A stretch of DNA of 64,000 nt. Origin: Patagioenas fasciata (Eukaryota; Chordata; Aves; Columbiformes; Columbidae). Shown here piece after piece: positions 58,801-64,000 of this stretch. Each line of letters starts with the position of its first letter. Within the stretch, counting starts at the first letter, position 1. The stretch lies in the NCBI RefSeq assembly GCF_037038585.1, contig NC_092560.1:57738049-57802048 (forward strand), read 5' to 3'. The notes below the pieces were generated by a model, which did not search any database, was not told the origin of the DNA, and saw only the letters and a program-made list of their open reading frames with translations. The translations under genes were made by a program, and so were the position numbers.

Positions 58801-61800
58801 ACTGTATACGTCACTGTGTGTATGGTTTTCTCATCAAGACTGCTGGAACCATACTGGGGAACTTGATCTGCAACTCTGTATACTGCCTCAGGTCCTCTGC
58901 TAGATATCCTTTCCCAACATCTCACATTTTGGGATGTGTGCATTTCATTATACATAACAGGAGGCAGACTGAGGAATCTGCAGGAGTCAGTGAGAAAAGC
59001 ACAAGAATATTTGAAGTGTTGCTGTGCTGAAGGATTTTCGCACCCAGCTGTCACAAAAGGTCTCAGAAACTCTTAATCCCAGAAGTGCTTATCTTGTTTT
59101 AAACAGCATTATTGTCCCCCAATATCACTTTCTGATTCTCTGTGTCACCTCCAAAATAAGTTACATCCATAAAGACAAACTCAAGCCTGAAAATTTACCT
59201 GGAACTTACCATGTGAGCAGTTGTTGACGTACTGACCCACCGCCAGTGGGTTTTGCAGGGCAGCTGTGAGCCAACTTTCATCACTCATTTGAAATGGGCC
59301 AAGTTGATCTCTCCTGCTGCAAGACCTGAAATGACCACTGGCGTTAACATGAATCGCAGCTCTTTCACTTGACAAGTTATCTGTACTTCCTCCTGTAGAA
59401 ATGGCCACAGTCCCTGGATAAAGTTCCAGTTGCCCAACTTATCTGGGAGACACGACAACATTGGGGCAGGGTGGGGTGTGCAGACCAACACTCTGGTGAT
59501 ACTTTAAAAAGTACATTTAAACTTCCCACCAGAGTGTGGTGTCTTTCAGACTCTGGTGGTAGAAACTGTACAAACCCATCATGTACAATTCCAGAAATGA
59601 ACACCAACGTTTACCATTACAGAAGTATCAACACGTCTCATTGAGCTCTAAAGATATGAAGGCTCATTACAACCGTCACAAACATAGCAACTTCAAATTC
59701 AATCCTGGAATTAAAATCTGGTATTAGTACATACTAACACTCAAATCAGGTATTTAGATAATTTTGCTTATTTTCTTTTCATGTCATATTTAAACACAAG
59801 TTGCTAAAAATAATATTTTATGATAAACTAAACCAGTCCAGGCTAGCTGTGTCAGAATAAGTTCAGACGGGACATTAGGAAAAGGTTCTTCACTGAGAGG
59901 GTGGCCAGTCACTAGAACAGCCTCCCAGGGAAGTGGTCACGGCACAAAGCCTGTCAGAGTTGAAGGAGTGTCTGCATGATGCTCTTGGTCATATGGTTTA
60001 GTTTTGGGTAGTCCTGCAAGGAACAGGGAGTTGGACTTGGTGATCCTTACATGTGCCTTCTAACTTCATCTATTAATAATACTAACAGCAATAATAATTG
60101 TTAATAGGGTTACTGCTCCCTTCTTCTAAAGTGCTGCTCATCTGTAGACCAGAACCAGAGTTATCAGATTCACTCTTTTGGTATTAGCAAGTCCAGAAAC
60201 AGCCTCTGTACATCAAAATGCATCTCACTGGTGCTACAGATTAAGACACAAGTATATAACAGATCACATCCAGCAGCTCTTACCCTTGTACTGTTTGCGT
60301 TATGACACAGACATAGGCGAAAAATATTCAAATAAAACTCAACTTAGGGTAAGACAACAGGGAACTGAGACTGTTAGTATCACCATTTTAAATCAGTTGA
60401 GTGACACTCCCCTGTTTCTTTTGACTGCTTACCTGTACACTGACCTTGATAGTCCTTTATCATTCCCATCAATAAGGATGCCATCTATGCACCTAAAAAT
60501 AAAGGGATTGCCAAGGGACTGGAAAAAGATGGGCTCATGCTTTCTGTATACTGTACCTGTTGCAAGACAAATATGATTATTTCAGGAGAAAATCAATTAA
60601 CTGTCAGAACAGGTTTATGGTATCATTCAGTTCCCTCTGCACAGAAACTCAAGGAAGAGAGTAGCAGAGAACTCCTCTCTCAGTTAATGTCATTAACACT
60701 TGCAAACCTACAAGTTTTACACACATCTTCGTGTGATGCAAAAAACATCTACATAAGCTGAGATATTCCAAAGAGATGAGACATTGAAGTAAATAATTAA
60801 AGAGAAGGCCAGTGTTCAGTATCCATGTGAGAGGGAAATAAAGCATCACAACGAAGTGACCTGCTTCAGAGAAGAAAATACCAAGTGATGTTTGTCCAGG
60901 AAAGCTGTTTCGTTACTATGTCAGGACACTTTGAAAACCACAGAGAGACAACAAGGAACCTGAAACAAGCACTTCACCACTCTGATCAGAGGTTTTGCTT
61001 GATACAGGTGAGAAAAAGTGCCAAGCCAAGAACAGACGAATCATTTCAGCAGGCTGTTTCCCAAACCTGACAAGGATTTAAATCAAGACAGGATCTAACT
61101 TGCCCTGCGTTCCAAGCACAGAAAAGTGACAGCAGACTGACTGGCTTGCAATTTATTATGACATTGCAGTCTTGCATCCCTCACACCCACTATACCTTTG
61201 GCATCCCTCTGCAGAAATCTTTCATTGCAATTTCATGGGCAGGCAGGTGAAGGCCCCACTGACAGGCTGCTCTCAGTGCCAAACAGGCAGAACAATGACC
61301 TACCCTCTGCAGCCACCAGCCCCGTGGTTGTCTTTGTATCCTTGAAAAAGGAAAGCATTTCAACAGCTCATCCTCGTTTTCCCAGATGAGCTGCTAGAAG
61401 AGGCTCTCAACAAGCCTACACTCACATTTAGTTATGTGCCTGAAATTTGAAGAGAGCTGCAAGGCTCATTCTCTGTGATTGTTATTTGACAATTACTCTG
61501 TTTACCAGTCAACGGTAATGGCCAGACACTCCTGACTTGACATAGCAAAACATGCTCCACTGCCCCAGCATTAGGCCTGATCCTGCAACACTGGGCCTGT
61601 AAACTAGAGGCCACGTTCAGGGGATGATTCTGGGGACAGATGAAACAGAAACAAACCCAAAGCATTTCAGCAACACTGTCCTAGACTGGTCATACTAACA
61701 AAACCACAAATCTTTTCAAGAAATAAGCAAATACAGCTCCAAGAAATGCAGAGGAACAGAGAAGGGCTGATTTTCCAAACATTCTTTACGGAAGAGAGTT

Positions 61801-63473
61801 CTGCTAAATAAGTGGCTTATTTTCATTCTCCAGTTCATATTTTTACGCTCTGAAAAAGTTCATAGTCTTGTCCGTTGACCTGTGTGGAGATCTCAAAACC
61901 CTACTTTTCAGATCCTAATCCAAAACAGACACCCCGAAGAACTGAACTGTATTGTTCACCTACTTGAAATTGCTGACACGTATCTGTGTTTGAAGAATCT
62001 GGAACAAGTTTTCTTACAGCTAAAAACTCAGACTTTTGAGTTCTGAAAGGGTTTTTATATATATATATATATAAACAAAATTATCCCATCAGTATAGCTT
62101 TGCTTATTTCTAAAAGAACACTAGTCAGTTTACACAGAAATATTCCCATTCACTCTAACTTGTGATTTTGTGAAGGAATGACAAAAATATAATCCATGAA
62201 GTAAAAATTAGTGTAAAACTTTGGTATTCTATAATTACAGGGTTAGAAATCACATCTAACTATATCAGGAAAAAACAAAACAAAACAAAACATTTCATTA
62301 CCAGGATACATAGATACAACTGTCCCTTTTGGTACAAAACCTTTGGTAACAAAAACTCCAGTTCCAGCAGACACCAGCGAACTTCGGTCTCGAGTGATAC
62401 TGAACCCTAATGTATTAAACAGAACCTCCTCTGGACTAAACACATGTTGACTCTGATGATTACATGACTTTACTTTTGATCTCTTCTGCTCAACAGTCAG
62501 TAACTCCAGATATTTACATCTGATGTCTGGAAGTAAGGCCAAAATATGTGCTTGTCTACTGAAGTCATTTATGAACAGGGCTTTAAATATTTTCAGTAGT
62601 GTTTCAAAGACATCTTCATCAGAGATAATTTTGTCTTGAGAACTTTCAGGAACATATCGGAGGGTCCTGTAAAGAAAAAAATAATATCTTAAGATTACAT
62701 TTTTCCTAACTAAAATACAAAAGAGAGATTTTACAACAGCAAGTTATATGCACTGTTGTTTCAAACAAACTCTAAAGAACAACCTTTCATATCTGTCTTA
62801 CTATAAAACCATTACTTGGTGTATTTACATCAAGGCAAGCAGGTTAAACCCCACTAAGCTCTTGGCAACAAATATATTTAAAGTCAAATATATGGCATTA
62901 TAGAAGTTTATGAAAAATCTATAGTTCATTACACTTTGAAAGGGCTGAGGATAAATACTATGCTGACTAGGGAGATTCAAATTTATGCTACTTAAAACGT
63001 CATATTTAAATCCAAGCACCACTTTTACCTTTAAAAAGAGCAAAGGCATCTTGCAAAAAGCAAACAAACACAAACGAACCTATCTATCTAGTTTTAACGC
63101 TTAGGAGTATCAAGGTAAATTTGAGTTTTCCACCAACGAAGTGACATACAAGACTGAAACACCTCCCCGCGACAAACCCGGGCCAGCCCCTGTGGCGCCC
63201 CGGCCGCTCCCGAGTCGGGGTCTCGGCCCTGGAGAGAGTTCTCGCCCCGCGCCGGAAAACCCTGCGAGAAACACGTCAGGCGGCACTGGCTGCCGACGCC
63301 TCACTACGCCGCAGGGCAGAAAGGACTGTGCGGCGGACCCCTCCCAGACGGCCTCACCGCTGCCCAGGGCCTGCCCCTCCGCCTCACCTGCGCTTGCGGC
63401 GGAGGTTGAGGGCCAGCCAGGGCACGAAGCGGTACTTGTACGCGTCCCACCGCCGCCGCAAGGCGCCCAACAT
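55743..63473 (-). CDS. SETD9: SETD9, SET-domain protein (6 coding exons)
   Basis: On the - strand, joining 63473-63388, 62666-62302, 60556-60433, 59325-59210, 57985-57880 and 55830-55743 gives 885 nt: 294 codons plus stop (human 299). All introns are GT-AG and phases fit. The product belongs to the SET-domain family; SET enzymes move a methyl group from S-adenosylmethionine to lysine, but the substrate of SETD9 is not settled. Visible motifs: YKYRFVPWLALNL near the N-terminus, the SET N-terminal SAGTGVFVTKGFVPKG at about 128-143, NPLAVGQYVNNCSH at 217-230 in place of the usual NHSC motif, and GEELFSNYYTI at 282-292. The ATG at 63473-63471 has the context GCCGCCATGT and starts the family N-terminus. 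No frameshift or stop is seen. Confidence 0.96.
55831..57879 (-). other. SETD9: SETD9 intron 5
   Basis: About 2 kb, A-rich on the + strand. No repeat or RNA gene recognised; open frames such as 56507-56893 have no family resemblance. Confidence 0.7.
57880..57985 (-). CDS. SETD9: SETD9 coding exon 5 (residues 231-265)
   Basis: 106 nt, acceptor tctag, donor GTTAGC. Encodes ANVCYQEFDVPGYFPVELK and QYLPNIVYSHDIE. Confidence 0.95.
57986..59209 (-). other. SETD9: SETD9 intron 4
   Basis: 1.2 kb. Contains an A-rich low-complexity tract at 58315-58366 with scattered G. Nothing else recognised. Confidence 0.7.
59210..59325 (-). CDS. SETD9: SETD9 coding exon 4 (residues 192-230)
   Basis: 116 nt, acceptor ttcag, donor GTAAGT. 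Encodes RDQLGPFQMSDESWLT and the cofactor-side motif NPLAVGQYVNNCSH. Confidence 0.96.
59326..60432 (-). other. SETD9: SETD9 intron 3 with CR1 fragment
   Basis: 1.1 kb. A CR1 3' fragment lies at about 59838-60085 in antisense orientation to the gene. The flanks show nothing else. Confidence 0.7.
59838..60085 (+). mobile_element. CR1 LINE 3' fragment, forward
   Basis: Forward CR1 C-terminal block (ttcagacgggacattaggaa near 59859, then aggttcttcactgagagggt) through the 3' UTR (gagttggacttggtgatcct). The terminal repeat is poorly kept. Confidence 0.88.
60433..60556 (-). CDS. SETD9: SETD9 coding exon 3 (residues 151-191)
   Basis: 124 nt, acceptor aacag, donor GTAAGC. Encodes TVYRKHEPIFFQSLGNPF and the CIDGILIDGNDKG loop. 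Confidence 0.95.
60557..62301 (-). other. SETD9: SETD9 intron 2
   Basis: 1.7 kb, no repeat recognised apart from a short TA dinucleotide tract at about 62055-62073. Confidence 0.7.
62055..62073. repeat. TA dinucleotide microsatellite
   Basis: About nine TA units within SETD9 intron 2. Confidence 0.85.
62302..62666 (-). CDS. SETD9: SETD9 coding exon 2 (residues 29-150)
   Basis: 365 nt, acceptor tacag, donor GTAATG. Starts RTLRYVPESSQDK, contains SDEDVFETLLKIFKALF, and ends in the SET start SAGTGVFVTKGFVPKG and VSMYP. Confidence 0.96.
62667..63387 (-). other. SETD9: SETD9 intron 1
   Basis: About 0.7 kb; its first half lies in the CpG island and the second half is AT-rich. Open frames on the opposite strand over the island are spurious. 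Confidence 0.7.
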
Positions 63474-63740
63474 GGCGGCGGCCGCCCGGCGCCCCTTCCT
63501 CCCCGCTGCCTTCTCTCCAGCGGCGCCCGCGCCACCGGCCCAGCCAGTCTCCGCTCCGGACGCGCGGCCGTATTTGCGTACGGAACTGCCATTGGCCGGT
63601 GGGGGTGGGGGTGGGGGACGAGTAGAGCCTGGGGCGCGGAGGGCCGGCTGGGCTCGGGGTCCCGCCGCTGCGGGCGGCGCCTGAGCCTGTGGGTTGAGGC
63701 CCGGCTGCGCGCGGTGCGCCTCACGCCACGCGTGAGGTTA
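63150..63740 (-). promoter_or_regulatory. SETD9: SETD9 CpG island and promoter
   Basis: CpG-dense sequence around SETD9 exon 1. A CCAAT box on the - strand (+ strand ATTGG, 63592-63596) lies about 120 bp before the start codon. A YY1-type ATGGCGGC element overlaps the start codon on the + strand. Three G5 tracts lie at 63601-63617, and a perfect inverted repeat CTCACGC/GCGTGAG with a 3-base loop lies at 63720-63736. Confidence 0.8.
63388..63473 (-). CDS. SETD9: SETD9 coding exon 1 (residues 1-28)
   Basis: 86 nt, donor GTGAGG. Encodes MLGALRRRWD and YKYRFVPWLALNL, the conserved basic N-terminal segment; the first residues differ from human. Confidence 0.94.
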
Positions 63741-64000
63741 AACATCACCTGAAAATGTACATTATTCGTGTTCCTAAGTAGCAGACGCCAACTTAACGTA
63801 CCATTGCTGTGCGCCTAACATGCATAAAGGTATAATCACCATCCAACTTTTCCAACATATGTTCTTAATTTTTTAAAAATGGATTTTAAAAATCACGATT
63901 GTCATCAGTAAAAGTTGTAGAAAAAGTGTATGTATATTAAACCAAAATAAACCAAAGCACGTGTGAGCCCCCAGACCTGACAGTGCTGAAGGGGCTTCCC
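63741..64000. other. Flank upstream of SETD9
   Basis: AT-rich; nothing recognised. Confidence 0.4.

Noticed and set aside
63110-63752. About 200-residue frames on both strands at the SETD9 island
   Set aside because: Composition artefacts; the true coding exon here is the 86-nt SETD9 exon 1.

Overview
The window is vertebrate nuclear DNA, almost certainly from a bird. Evidence: at least eight truncated CR1 LINE copies (both strands, with the typical avian 3' end), LTR fragments of avian ERV type, short introns, and three compact CpG islands in AT-rich sequence. Two protein-coding genes can be read exon by exon. MIER3 is on the + strand: 13 coding exons, 549 codons plus stop, 26091-46981, with a long 3' UTR to about 50455. 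SETD9 is on the - strand: 6 coding exons, 294 codons plus stop, 63473 down to 55743. They converge tail to tail. The same neighbours occur on human 5q11.2, which corresponds to the avian Z chromosome, so the window is probably Z-linked. The species cannot be fixed from sequence alone; the LTR type hints at a neoavian bird.

Layout. 1-10150: AT-rich, no exon found, one - strand CR1; by synteny and strand composition probably the first intron of GPBP1 on the - strand. 10230-11540: CpG island, candidate GPBP1 promoter, with a CRE palindrome, a kappaB-type site and CCAAT/YY1 motifs. 11760-25550: intergenic, with several CR1 copies, possible LTRs and low-complexity tracts. 25560-26900: CpG island with the MIER3 promoter, exon 1 and a 25-nt microexon 2. 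26877-46529: MIER3 introns and exons; intron 7 holds two CR1 copies and intron 9 holds an antisense ERV relic (LTR end, decayed tRNA-Ser-type primer-binding site, gag-like remnant). 46982-50455: MIER3 3' UTR. 50456-53160: intergenic, with two LTR copies of one avian family in the same orientation. About 53470-63473: SETD9, with a CR1 in intron 3. 63150-63740: SETD9 CpG island.

MIER3 is a nuclear corepressor scaffold: its ELM2-SANT module recruits HDAC1/2. SETD9 is a small SET-domain protein of poorly known substrate. Both genes look intact: every junction is GT-AG and the reading frame is kept throughout. I found no new multi-gene system. The points most worth a second look are splice-site architectures in MIER3 (a microexon, a tandem NAGNAG acceptor, and an exon that starts with a perfect 5' splice site), the tRNA-Ser-type ERV relic, a shared CCAAT plus YY1 design at the CpG islands, and several strong palindromes.
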